DNA from: Heliocidaris tuberculata
Taxonomy: Eukaryota; Echinodermata; Echinoidea; Camarodonta; Echinometridae
Direction: 5' to 3'
Assembly: GCA_025618425.1 (NCBI GenBank)
Contig: CM046836.1
Coordinates: 14,448,738-14,512,737 of the forward strand
DNA: 64,000 nucleotides
The notes beneath the pieces are model-generated. The model saw only the letters and a list, made by a program, of their open reading frames with translations, searched no databases and was not told the DNA's origin. Below, piece after piece: positions 26,101-39,200 of the stretch (positions are counted from its first letter, which is position 1; the number at the start of each line of letters is the position of its first letter). A program made the translations under genes and the position numbers.

Positions 26101-29100
26101 AGGAACTGGATCATCTACATCTAATCAGAAACATCACATCTTGAGATCAAGGCATTCAGAACAGTGGGCAGTGGAAGAGAAAAGCTGGACTCGAATGCAA
26201 TACAACTTGTGCTTTGAGATGTCTTGTAGCGTAGCTTTTAAAGTGAGAATAAGTAGGATCACTCATTGGGACAATGTCACTAGTATTGCAGGGGTACAAC
26301 TTGCAAACGGTCACTTAAAGATAAACAGATCACAGGAAAAGAATAAATGTAGCTGGGTGAAATCCAAAAAGCACATAAGGAAGTGCTGGGTGAGACTGAC
26401 TTCCATAAACACCATAACAGTGAGGTCCAAGATGGCTCTGCTTCCTTATCAAAAGTCCAAGTTCGAGAACCAGGTGATTTAGATAGTGTAAGCGTCATAA
26501 TGCAGCGTTGGTAAACATCACTGCATCATTTAGGATGATTAAAATTGTTCTAATCCACTGTACCTCTCTCCTTCGCGAACCTCACCTGATTCTCTGATGA
26601 AAAGTTTTGAAATATGGGCAGGGAGAGGAGATATATTGGCTAATCTCGAAGGCATCATGCAAGATTATGGCTCAAACACATGCAATACCTCTATGGTCCA
26701 GGTCTTATAGGTTTCACTGCAGATGTGGTTACATAAATTGTCCACAGGAACCATGTCTCACTCTTGAGGACCCATGAATATCACACAGGAATGCACAGCG
26801 ACAATGGACAACTTCAAACCAATCTGACACATCATTTGAAAGTGACCAACCTTTGGAAACTCTTATGCTTTACCACGCCATATCCCACACTATCTAACCA
26901 GCCACAAGTATATATTAAGTCATGTCGTTGACAATACAACAGCATAAAAAGCCAAATACTGATAGTACAGTTTCAAATACACATACAAATAAAGTAATAC
27001 ATGTACATACATATGTCTTAGCACCAAACTATGGGAATCAATGCATTACCCATAACTTGCCTCTAACAAAAGCCTGCCATGCCAGACTCAGCGATAGAGA
27101 AGGGCATTATGTGTAAGGGTAGGGGCTTAGTCAATCATTTGAAAGGAGATGAATTACAGAATTAATTTTCATGGACTTTGAAGGCAATACATGTACCAAT
27201 GCAAAATGGATGGCTTAATGTATTCCAACTTTTAAAAATATGGAGAAGATTAAACCCAGCTTCTTTCCTTGCTTTATTAAGAGTTAGGTACTGAATTTTC
27301 CATGACTCAATGACCCATCAGGGTGAGTTAGAGATCGGCATTTGAATACATGTAATTCATAAAGTTGTAAGAGGCAGGTAAATGATCTATGCACTGACTT
27401 TACAATTTGCATTCAGAGTTGTCACTACATTGTAAAGAAATTTATCCTTACATGCAGTGTTTGAAGTAAATGTGTAAAATTACTTGAAATCAGTAAATCA
27501 CCATTTAAAAAAAAGAAATTTGTTTAACAGATCTACACATAATTCAATTAAACCTTTAAAAATATGGTTTTCCATTCCATGCATACATTAACAAATATCA
27601 TTCCACAGAAAACATTTCTTAGACACTTCTTAAAGAGTAGCATCAACCATGAGCAAAGACCATTAAATGCACAACTGTTTTATCGACAAGCACAGGAAAG
27701 AAAACATTTTGTAAATGAAAAAAAAATAAAAAAATAAAGAATGCATGTCAAAACACCCAAATCTTTATTTCAAAATTTAAGCAGGTACTTATGTACAAAG
27801 ACAGTTCAGAGAGTGCAGGGTAAGAATCTCTTCAAATCCTTTTTATGTTTCCATTTTTGGAAAGAGGTACTTTCCCCAAATGCAGAATGTATCCATTACA
27901 TGGTGTATCCAGTCACCAGGGCTCAGTATGCACTGTGTGCAGGACAAACAATAAGCTTAAATAAGCATATTGTTAGCATAAAAATACAAGTTTCAGGGAA
28001 CAAAATTTCAAATGTTTGCTCTCATATTCTGTTAATTTGTATCTGTGCATTAGTGCTTTATTGTGAGCTTGTGAGTCGACTCCTAATGACATTTGCAAAT
28101 GGTTGACACTACATTGTACCTCTTATCTGTCAATCCAGGAAGAAAAGTATAACCATTTTGTAATTATATGTAGATATGAAGCATTATATTCAGTGATGCC
28201 TTACACCCCTTAAACATTCACGTAACTTCTCAAAACATCATTCAGAATCTATGCGAGCAAGTTTCTCTTTCAAGCTATCTAAACCAGATGTGAGTCAAAG
28301 TGATCTGTTCATATTTAGTCCTTTTCATGAAAATGTTCTTCTTTTTCTTCTTCTAAGATGTCATCATGATGTATAAAAATTCCATGATGGATCAAAAGGT
28401 GGAGAAATCTGAATGTGAGGGTACAGGGTATTATATACTTAAGTCCTGTTAATGATTATATGTGTATGCCGTAATTAAAAATTCCTTTAAGGATGTCTTG
28501 AATTTGAATTAATATTTGATCTATTGTATCAAATTATTTTAATTTGGAGAGTAAATACTTACCATCCCTACATGTCACATGACAATTATGAAATCCAAAA
28601 TAAAGTTACATTATTGTGTCAATGTTCTGGATTATACTTTCTATAAGTGAAACCTAGAGGCAGTGTCCAAGTCTGTATTTTCTATATGATTCCTCAAAAA
28701 AAATTACAATATCCACTGATAATAAAAAAGTTAACCATAAGTTGTACAGACATGCAATGTATTGATGTATATAAGGATTGGGAGTCAACTTATAAATGAA
28801 AAGTGCTTATAAAGTATAGGGGAGTGATTGATCTCACGTGGAATTTTCAAATTTTCAAATTTTTCTGCATGATAACGAATGAAGTAGATGAACAGACCAA
28901 TTTTATAAAGCAAACATATGTACCCACTGACATAAATTCTGAATGAAGTTTACTACGAATCTACACAGACTTACTCTAGTACAGTAAACAATAACTCATA
29001 ATATTAGTTACTGGAATTCCTGTTACCCCAATAGAGTTAACAAAATGTATGTAAAGAGTGAAACATACTTTTAAAGTATTAAAATTCACAGTGAAAAGTA

Positions 29101-30033
29101 AACAACCTGTGGAAAATTGTCAATACTGTAAAGAGTGATGGAAACGTGTCCTGAATGCCATTATTAGGATTTGGAAGTTACAATTTTAACAATATTTTGT
29201 GCAGAGTTAATAGGCGTCATATTTAAAACCATACATGGAAAGAGTACATACGCTTTAATAAACATTTGCCGCAAATGTTAAGGAAAAAGGAGGGGAAAAA
29301 GAGAGAAATGTTACAATTAATATTTTATTTCTACATGAATATATAAGTGGTAATCAAAATGAATAGAAAGAATATTGTCTTGTAAAACATTTAAATTGAA
29401 TGAACTTAAAGTGTGATTATAAATTTTCTCTCAACAAAAGGTATATAAAAGGTGTAAAGCTACATGTACATGCATGGGTACATGTCACTGTCCAAACTCA
29501 AAAGTCGCTGGTCAACTGAAGAAAATAGTACCCATTCCTAGTCCTCACCAAACTAGGAAAATAAATAAATATTTAATTTTTGTTTCCCAAGGATGAGCAT
29601 GCAAAAACAAGGCTGCATCTGCATTTTTTTGTGTTGTTTCAGCTGATTACTCTTCGCACGGGGCAATACCTGATGGCCATTCAATTTCCAGTTATTTTGT
29701 AAAATTCCAGGGATTTCTTTTAACTTTTAGACTTTGTCCTAAATATTCCAATGATCAATCAATGTATTGATGTTGTTTCTGCCAAATTCCTCTACACTTA
29801 GAAGAGAATTTTCATAAAACCCATAAAAAGCTACTGCTACATTTCATTTTGTTTCCTCTTCAAAGCTGTTTGAAATACCGGTATATCCGTGACCAGTTCA
29901 AAGCCACAGCATTTTATTCTTTGAATTGAAACTGGGGTAGGGTTGATATCCAACTGCATTTTCCGAAATTTCTGTGTTGTCAGATCAAGACTACGTCTTT
30001 GGATTACGAATTTTCTTTTGATTTGGTTATATT
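23161..30033 (-). other. Repeat-poor stretch downstream of LENG8, possible long 3' UTR
   Basis: No convincing coding region, MITE or long homopolymer run is visible in these ~6.9 kb, in contrast to the DNA on both sides. On the minus strand AATAAA occurs near 29323-29328 and again near 23190 (in TAATAAAATAGG), beyond which the repeat-rich DNA resumes. Inference: a long LENG8 3' UTR with alternative ends, or an unrelated non-coding transcript. Short open frames here look random. Confidence 0.3.
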
Positions 30034-30202
30034 CTAATTAGTTCCAGCTGCAGCCATTGCAGTGGTGCTCTGTTTACAGTCCACTTTAGTCCTATCTGCG
30101 TTCAACACGACACTCAGCTCCGTGAGGAATGTGATGCATTCCTCGTTGCTGTCGAAAGCAAGACTGTTCGCCACATACTCTACAGGGATCATGGGTCGAA
30201 AT
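30034..30202 (-). CDS. LENG8: LENG8 last coding exon and stop
   Basis: Follows GTATTGGTGTAG. Encodes [20 protein letters not shown] and ends [18 protein letters not shown] then TAG. It corresponds to the TFRPALPVSYLQAELAF to SIDCRLS C-terminus of vertebrates, with a slightly longer tail. Confidence 0.95.
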
Positions 30203-33200
30203 CTACACCAATACCGACAAATTTTCGCAGCCACACCACCCAAGGGGAAGACAGGATTGAATGTGGAAGGAGGAAAAGAGAGATAAATCACAAATTAGAT
30301 GCAATTCATTTAAATTATACATGTATATGTAGAAAGCTTTAATAACCTTACAATAACTTTATACTTACCGAGGCACAAGCTAAAACCAGACATATTAAAT
30401 AGATATCAATCACAAAAGTAACCATTCTAAGCTTGATAATGCATGCCTATCAAAGAGAAAAGCCTTTACCCATTCATGCTGTGATCAAAAACATACACTG
30501 TTTGAATATTGTTTGATAAAAACCATTGACCCACAAATTAAAAAAAATATTCAATTCAATCTGTACAAGGCTTGAACAAAATTGATAATCATCCAATCTT
30601 TAACGGAATACTTACCCTCAGCTCTGTCTCAACAGATAATACAAACAATTTCTTCATGTTGAGCTTCTACATTTTAGGAGTCTTAAAATCTTATCCTATC
30701 TTATCAATATTTCTGAATTAGTCCTCAGATTTATTACCTAAAAAATGGTACATCTTGAGAAATTAAACACTTCTGCTTACTCTACTGCTTCGGAAATACA
30801 ATGAATGTTTGACTTGATACTTACCAAACCTTTAAAAATGTAACATTTTGAATTGTTAGAATACTGGTTTGTTTATTACATTGAAATCAACAGAATTTCA
30901 ACCAACGAAAAGAAGAAATAATATTTCTGCCAACCCTTTTTAAGTCTTGAGCAAACTATAATCATCCCCCTTCTCCATTTTTGTCACTTCTGTTCCATAA
31001 TCATTATATCCAAATAATATCCTTGTATATATTTTATTTCTCAAATATTTTCTTTCCCCCTAAATCCTGAATGGAAATAAATTGTTGAACTTTCCTTTCC
31101 CTTTTAATAATTGTCCCATCATTTGAATAAAACATTTTCTCATCAAGCAATATAAGCATAAACCAAAGAATATAAAAAGGGAATAAAAGCCACCAACAAC
31201 ATCAATAAAGATATAAAAATTTAATAAAGTTTATGGTTTTAATGGGATTTCAAAAATGAGTTTCCAATCTTGATTTGTAAACTAGGGATAGAACCAAAGA
31301 AGAGTATACGTACGATTTGATGATGACTTTGATTGCCATCTTCCGCTCGCGAGCTAGAAACATATCAATGACATAGGACCCCATGCGTGGGGCGGTACGA
31401 TAAAGCTTGAAAAACTTATGATAGTCTGTCATGGCCCAGGCGGAGCGCAGCGCCAGGGCGTGTTTTACCATCGGGTCCTCCCTGGATTCGGGTTTGAGAG
31501 TCGCAAGGGCAGTGTTCATTTCTGGTGGGGTTGCAGGGGTCAAGGAAAGTTTGGATTTTCTTCAGAGCAGTGGAATGATTTTTCTAAAGAGTGTGAGAAT
31601 GTAATTAATTTATTCATGGAGTATAGGATTTTAAAAGTAGAAGAGTATATTTGAATTATTTTATTAATGATGTACTGACAGAGGCCAAAGAATAATGAAC
31701 TGACATACAGAAATAGATAATAAAATTTCAAAATATGGCATTATCTATTTTTTTACGTTTTCGACCCACATGAAATAACATGCATAATCTCACAGATACA
31801 TTCCAGAACTAACTGCAATCAAATCTTATCTGATAATTCACTTGAAAATGTGTGCCTTGACACAATGTCAAGCCTCAATTATCAAATTACCATAGCAAAT
31901 TCTTGGTAGATTAAAAAAAAGTGGTTAAGAGCACAAAATTCACATAAACATACAACCTATAAAGCCATACAAGAAGAATGAGAATAGTTTCTTTCGACCA
32001 CTTCTAATGAAAAGGATACCCATGGTGTTCTCCATACAGATGTAATAGAGTATTTGGTATGCCTGGAACTCGTGGATGTTACCAGGGTTTCCTTCACTGT
32101 ACAGGGCTTTCAGCTGGGTCTGGCACTGGTTGAACTCTGGGATATCACCCTGTATGGAAAATATGAGCATGATTGATATGATATAGTAAAAGACTATTGA
32201 CACATACAAATATATATTAAACGGTGAATTCTTTATCTTACTGTCTGCCTGCCTCTGTCTCTCTTGCATTCTTTATCTTCATCTCTTTCTCTCTCATCTT
32301 ATCCTCTTTTTTTTATGAATACAATTTCCAAAAGCACCAATTTTCCTAACATCTTGAATAGGAAGAACAGAGAAATGTATTGTAGATGAGTTTCAGGAGT
32401 TGAGAATACCACAAAATCAGCTTGTCTCACCTTTTCAAGAGCTATCCTTCCATGCAACTCATACACCTCAACTGAGAATTCATTCCTGATGCACTGTATC
32501 TGTAATATAGAGAGAGAGAACAACAACAACATAAGGTAGGGTTTTATGCCAATAAGTAAAATCTGTGTATCTCATGGTTTGCAAGAAGCACCTGGCTAAC
32601 ATTGCAGCATCATTTTAATATCTAATGGTTTGGTTGCACAAACATGTAAATAAACTGAATTCACAATGACATGTGCATGGACTGAGACAATAGATATACG
32701 CTTCACACCCTTGCAAAATGCATTGATAACATCATTTGAACTTGTAATCAGTACGAAAGCATATGCCGGTTTAATTTTTGAAATGACAGTAGGCTTCATA
32801 AAATTAATGATAATACCACTGAATAGCTTTTCTTTCATGGACATCGATGTATATTACACTCATCGTACCGACTCATGAAATATGCTCGCCTCATGCCATG
32901 TACACTTGTATTATACTCTAGGCCATCCGATATCACAGAAGTATCAAATGAAACAAATTACCAGTACCACTAGAAGAAGAAAAAATTGCATTACACACTG
33001 GCCAGATACGGCACATTACTAACAACAGCAATCAAATTAACACAAGGAGGAAGCCTATATTCTGTGAAACTTGGCCGACTTTCAAATTGTTATCATCTTT
33101 TCTTTTCTTTCACTCTCATATTCTTTCCTACAAAATATGTTTCTACACTTAAATTATCTAAATATTAAAATTCAAACACTTAAAGCCACTTAAGGCACTA

Positions 33201-36200
33201 TAAGGATTAAACATCCTGTCTCTGTTAACTTACTGTAAGATCCTGCCTGATAGACTTGAGTTGCTCACACACGAAGCGGTAATCCTGCTTCTCCTTCCAT
33301 CGCTCCTTGACCTTGACAAGGGACTTACGAAGGACAGAGATTGGTCTTACCTGAGATGGGTCTGGAGCCTAGTTCAGAGAGGGAGAAGAGCAGAGCAGAG
33401 CAGGAAAAAAAAAGCAATGAAAACAGTGAAGAAATATTTATCACCCATGCAAAGTATTTTGATTTTTAAAATGTTATCTTTATTTGAGGCAGTTTGGGAG
33501 GTGGGATATCCTGGGTCTGAAATAAAATGAGAGGCGTGGTGCCGTGGGTACAGCATGAAATCGTTATATATTTTCATGCAGTCTGCCAGATAAAGTTAAA
33601 AGAATTAGGTTGAAGAGTTTCCTACCAGCAAGAAAATAATAGACCAGTGTTCACAATTGTATTTAATTTCATGCATGCCTCTCATACATTATTTACAAGT
33701 GAACAACTTTAGAAAAGTCCTGACTGAATGCAAAAGTTAACCCTAGGTTAAGGGGTGGAAGTGTCAATACACTTTACATACATGTATCAGTGAACTGATC
33801 TATTGATTCTTTGGCATCCTCAATTAACACAGATATCAATCTACTTAAAATCAACAGCATTAAAGTGATTGATTAACTTTGTGAAAAATTGTAAAAATCA
33901 GCTCAAATGCCAGTGAATTGTGTGCAGTCCTCTAACTACATATATAATTAAGGATATGTGAAAGTATGAGAGAAAATGGAACCCGTTTACTATCCTAAAA
34001 AAGAGAAAACCGCGATCAATCGCTAGCGCAAGTCGCTCGGCTTCTTCGCTGCGCTGCAGTCACAAAAACCAAGCACCAGCGCTTGGCGATTTCAGAGCGG
34101 GTTTCCAGCCCGTACGGTATTCTGTGATAGAGCGAGGTATGCCAACCGTAAGAGTTCTTTAGGGTTCGGTGGTACTCTATCCCGACATCAATGTTCAATC
34201 GTAAATATCTTGATATATAAACGACCGATCAGCTTATAAAACTCAGGCGATTCCTGTCTGAGCTAAAGGTTTGCAATTATGATTACAGCATTAGCTGGAA
34301 CAGTGATTTTTTTTTTCAATCCTGGACAAAGTTAATCAATGCCTTTAATGAGTCAGTTTCTCTAGTCTGAAACATTAGGAAAACTAGCAATCAATTGATG
34401 TGCATCATGAGAATCACTATCAGGGGAATAAGTCAACTGGAGATTTGAAAAGGAACATGTAGAGGTGTCTTGGTTTAGTGGATACATCACTGGACTGTGC
34501 ATCACATGGTTAGTGGTTCGAGTCCCGCCGCAGCATTAATGTCCTTTGGCAAGACATTAATCTACATTTGCCACTCTCCACCCAGGTGAAGTAAATGGGT
34601 ACCCGGTAGGAAGAAATTCCTTGAATGCTGTAGCGCCTTATCATGGCAGCTGGGCTAAAGCCGAGGTAACAGTATGATAATTTGTAAAACACAGTAGAGT
34701 ATATTTATATACATGTAGTAGCAATATTATTATTATTATTATTATCTATGGATGAACTAAACTTACAGATGTGAGTCTGAGGTACTGTTTCCATTCATCT
34801 TGACTGGTGCCTACGATGGGTTCCATGGACCACTCTACATCATCACCTTCACCAGTCTGTAAGATAATCAAAGTCTGATTAAAGGCAAAATATCTAATAT
34901 ACAACAGTGCATTGAACAAAACACACAATAAAAATGCACTCAACACATGCTATGAATATAATGTAATAATGCATCAATGCAGATAGAACTTGAAATAGTT
35001 CCAGTTTGGAAGCAGAATAGGAGGCACATGTAATAAACAGTCACAATTAAGTAAATTCACATTCATATTGCCATTTTACTGGCAATTCTATTTTCAATGT
35101 ATTTCTTGCTAAGAATGAACATAAACAATATCAATAATAATAATAATAATAATAATAATAATCTATTCTTCTATAGCACATTTCAGGACTGCAGGCCCTC
35201 TCAATGGCCTTTACAATTTACAATCATTTGAAGCATTTATTGAAAAGATAAGTTTTCAGAGCTCACATCATTACAAAAAAATCTTTGGTACCAAGAAAAT
35301 TAGCTCATCACATTAAAACCTTGTTTTATCAGAGCTAAAAAATAGTAGCATACAAATAATTGGGACCAACAAAATAACCTTATTGTAACAGGAGATTCTT
35401 ATAACAGCATTCTTTAAAAACGAGGTAATTGAGGTTTTCACTGTATAGATCCCTACAACAAAAATCCCAGAGAGTTATGTCAATCTTACCAAGACTTCAT
35501 TGATTTGAAGGGAGAGTTTCTGAGTCCTTTGCTTCTTGCCACCGCCACCGCCTGAAGGGTTGTCCTCCTCGCCTAGCATGTCCTGGAACCGCGCTGCTCG
35601 CTTCTGCATGCGCATTGTGCGCTCCTTATCATCTACGTAGTTCATGTTGCCAACATTCCTGTGAATAGAGAGAGGCGTTGTCAATACAAGAATATGTGCA
35701 GAAATAGGTTTAAGGTAGTGCCATGTGGAAGCACTTTAGTATTCCATAGCCCGTCTAATGACTGACAGAATGGCAAGAACACAATTTCTGTTGCAGTCGA
35801 CATGAGAAATTATTACCTATACAGGCCATTTTAGCTGCAAAATAAAAAGCTGTATTGTGCGCGAATCCGTCACCGGAGCGGGCAATCTTTGCCATATTGC
35901 CCTCTTCCGGGTTTTCCCCATAGACAAATGTACTAAAAAAGAGGGCAACATTCTGCCATATTCCACCCTTTCTAGTCAGTGCGCTTTTATCAAAATGCAT
36001 ACGCGCAGTATTGTGTACGCGTTAAAGTGTACAAAGGCTTAAACAATGGATACGCGCGGTAACAATTCACATCACAATTGCTTGGCCCAAGATTAATAAA
36101 TGAGAGGGACTGACAGGCAAACAGACATGTTTGTAAATCCTACAAAATAGGCATATACATGATATAGGTAATAATAATAATACTGACTGGCTTTATTTTT

Positions 36201-39200
36201 GGTGAATATCGAAAATATTGCCCTTAAAAGAACCATATTGCCCTCGTTTTCAAGACGGGGCAATATGACTCTGTTGCGGGCAATATATTCTGATATTACA
36301 TGACCTATATAGATACTGATGCGTGATTTGTCAAAATGCCGTCACGTGACCAACGTCACAAGGATGAGAAGTGTTATGTTTCCCAACATGACGTAAAATA
36401 CGTCATACCTCGGAATATAACGCCGTTATATCCAGAGGTATGACGTCACACGTACAGTTCAATTAATTAAACGTACGTGATCGATCGATCGTGAGCAGCG
36501 CGAAATATGAAATTGGAACAAATTTTGTGGTCGTCAAAATGGCTGCTTCAGCGAGCCGATTCGCTTCGCTGGGTGAGGAAGAACTGGACGAAATTATTGA
36601 CCCAAAAGATGCCCGTTCAACTAAAAAAGTCATCAATGTAGCTGAGAATGTGCTGAAGGCTTACAGTGAATGCAAAGGATTTTCAATTTCAGAAACAATT
36701 ACAGCAATTGAACTGAGTAAGTTTCTTCGATCATTTTATGCGGAGGTCCGTAGATCGAATGGTGAATTGTACAGTAAGCGTTCCATGATAACGCTGCGAT
36801 ATGGATTGCAGAGACATTTCAAAAAATGGTGAGTCAGCAGAATTTGTTTTGTATCTATATAGGTCATTATAATATAACAGATATTGACTTTCTCCTTCGG
36901 GAACAACATAACATTTAATTTCCCTTGGGTAGTTATATTTTTGTCTCGGAATACTATATTTTTCCTCAGCGCTACGCGCGCGCTACGCGCTTCGGAAAAA
37001 TATAATGTCCCTCGACAAAAATATAAATCCCCTCGAGGATCTCAAATGTTATATTGCCCCTCTAGACAGTCAATATCTGTATAATATCCCCCTCAAGGCC
37101 AGTCAATATTATATAACTGTAAGCTGGCTGTTTGAGAAGACCCTTGGCAAAAATTGCGTACAACACGTAGAGCAGCATGTACACCTATTGCACACATAAA
37201 GTGGTGCATGTAGGCCTACAGGTTCTATTGTTGTGAACATAATCAAGGTCAGGATGGCAAATGCATGAACTTCCTGTCCATTAAAATTAATAAATGGGAG
37301 GATTAAGCAATGAACATGACCAGGGCATAACTTGTGTTTTCTTTCTATTATTCCCTCTTACATAACACAAAAGGCCTATTCAGTAAAGAGCTTTGCTTTT
37401 GGCATTGTTTGGTATAAAAGAAAGGGCTACCACTTCAATGAACCTTCACATCTTCCTTTAAGACAAAGTTTAACAGACAAGGAAGAATTCTTTTTTTAAG
37501 ATCATATTAAGAATAAACTTAAGTTTTACACTGACTCAGAAAACAACAGACCACTAATTTGCAAATGAATATTTGTAAAACACAATAAGAATGTGTTTTT
37601 TGGCATAAAAAGATTTATTACAAATTCAATGAAAGTATTTCTTGTTGAACAAAGAAACAGACTTGTTTTTATTCTAAATATGTTGAGCTACCGCGCATCG
37701 CTTTAAAAATAATATTAAACAGAGAAAGATTCAAGATTCATCTTAAGGTGGGAAAAGAGTTAAACTTTTCATTTTTCTTAGTTTTGTACTGAAAGGAAAA
37801 TGAAAGAATATAGACAGTGGTGCTAGTTTGGGGGGGGGGGGTTCCGGTTAAATTTGAAAAAGAATAAAAGAGAGACTTGATCTCTCACGTTCAGTAAACA
37901 TTTATCAGTACTTACTTATTCTTTCCTTTCTGTCCCTTCTTCCCTGGTGTTCGTTCGTTTCTTCTGTTGACCTCTGCATCTTCATTCTTTCTTCCCCTGC
38001 CTCGGCCCCTTCCTCGGCCGCGACCTCTGCCCTTCTCCTTAGACAGTGGTAGGTAGTCCCTTTCGTGGCTTCTAGGGCTTCTGTCCCGCTCACTGGACGG
38101 GTGATGGGTAAGATAATAATAATAATACAATACATTTATTAGGCGCTTAATACGGATATTTCTAAGCGCACGGTAAGATTAAATCCAAAATAATACAAAA
38201 ATACAAAAATTATTAGAAACCTTATGTAATTCAAACAATAGATACAGTGTATAAATACGGTAAATGAATACTGAAAATCAAAGTCGGCGTGCACCTCCAT
38301 CGACCGACCCACAACTGGGTCATTCCAGAGGACTATCTACTTAAAAGGTAAGTTTTCAGCAGGGACTTAAACTGATTAACAGAAGTGGCTAGATGTATAT
38401 AGGCAGGCAGAGAATTCCAGAGAGAAGGGGCAATTGTAGAAAAAGCACGATCACCATATTTTGTGAAAGTGCGAGGTCCAGGAGTTAACCGCATTGTAGA
38501 GAATGAACGAAGGGATCTTGAGGAAGTAGTGGAACGTAAGGAAATGAGACAATTGATATAAATCAAGATTTATATCTTGATTTGTTTCAATATATATTCT
38601 GATATGTCTTGATTTTTATTCCATTATTCAATGAAATGTATAGTAAGTCTAGCATTTGTAAAGGTATATAAATTTTGACTTGTATGGATTCCTATGATTA
38701 TGTAGGTAAAGTTGTCAGCTACAAGTTTTCTTGAATGTACACCTATGTAAGAAACCAATACTTCAGAAGTGGGTATGTTCAACGGAAGGTATTTGATACA
38801 TGTATATCTGGATTCGATACATACATTTTACAGTGTATAATTCTAAAGAGTATCTGCATGTGTGGTGTAAAATATAAGAAAACATGTAGGTAAATGTCAA
38901 CATTTTACCATGGTAACAAGTATCATGGAATTCAGAACATAATAAACATTGAAAATATCATTTCCCCTAATTATTTGTCTGATCCTAACCATAGTAAGGT
39001 GACCAACTTAGTACGTCCATCGGGCATACTACCATTCCTTGGACATGCCCAAGAAAAAGTTTATCATACAATAGTACTTACTCTCGGTATCTCCTGCTTC
39101 TCCTACGTGAACGTGAAGGAGACCTGCTATGACTTCTAGACCTAGACCGAGACCTAGACCGGCTACGAGACCTGGAGCTTTCACTGCCACTACTGTAGTC

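Noticed and set aside
34461..34540. Possible functional tRNA gene
   Set aside because: A and B boxes are present but the rest does not fold as a tRNA, and the conserved body and tail recur at 55653; it is a SINE.
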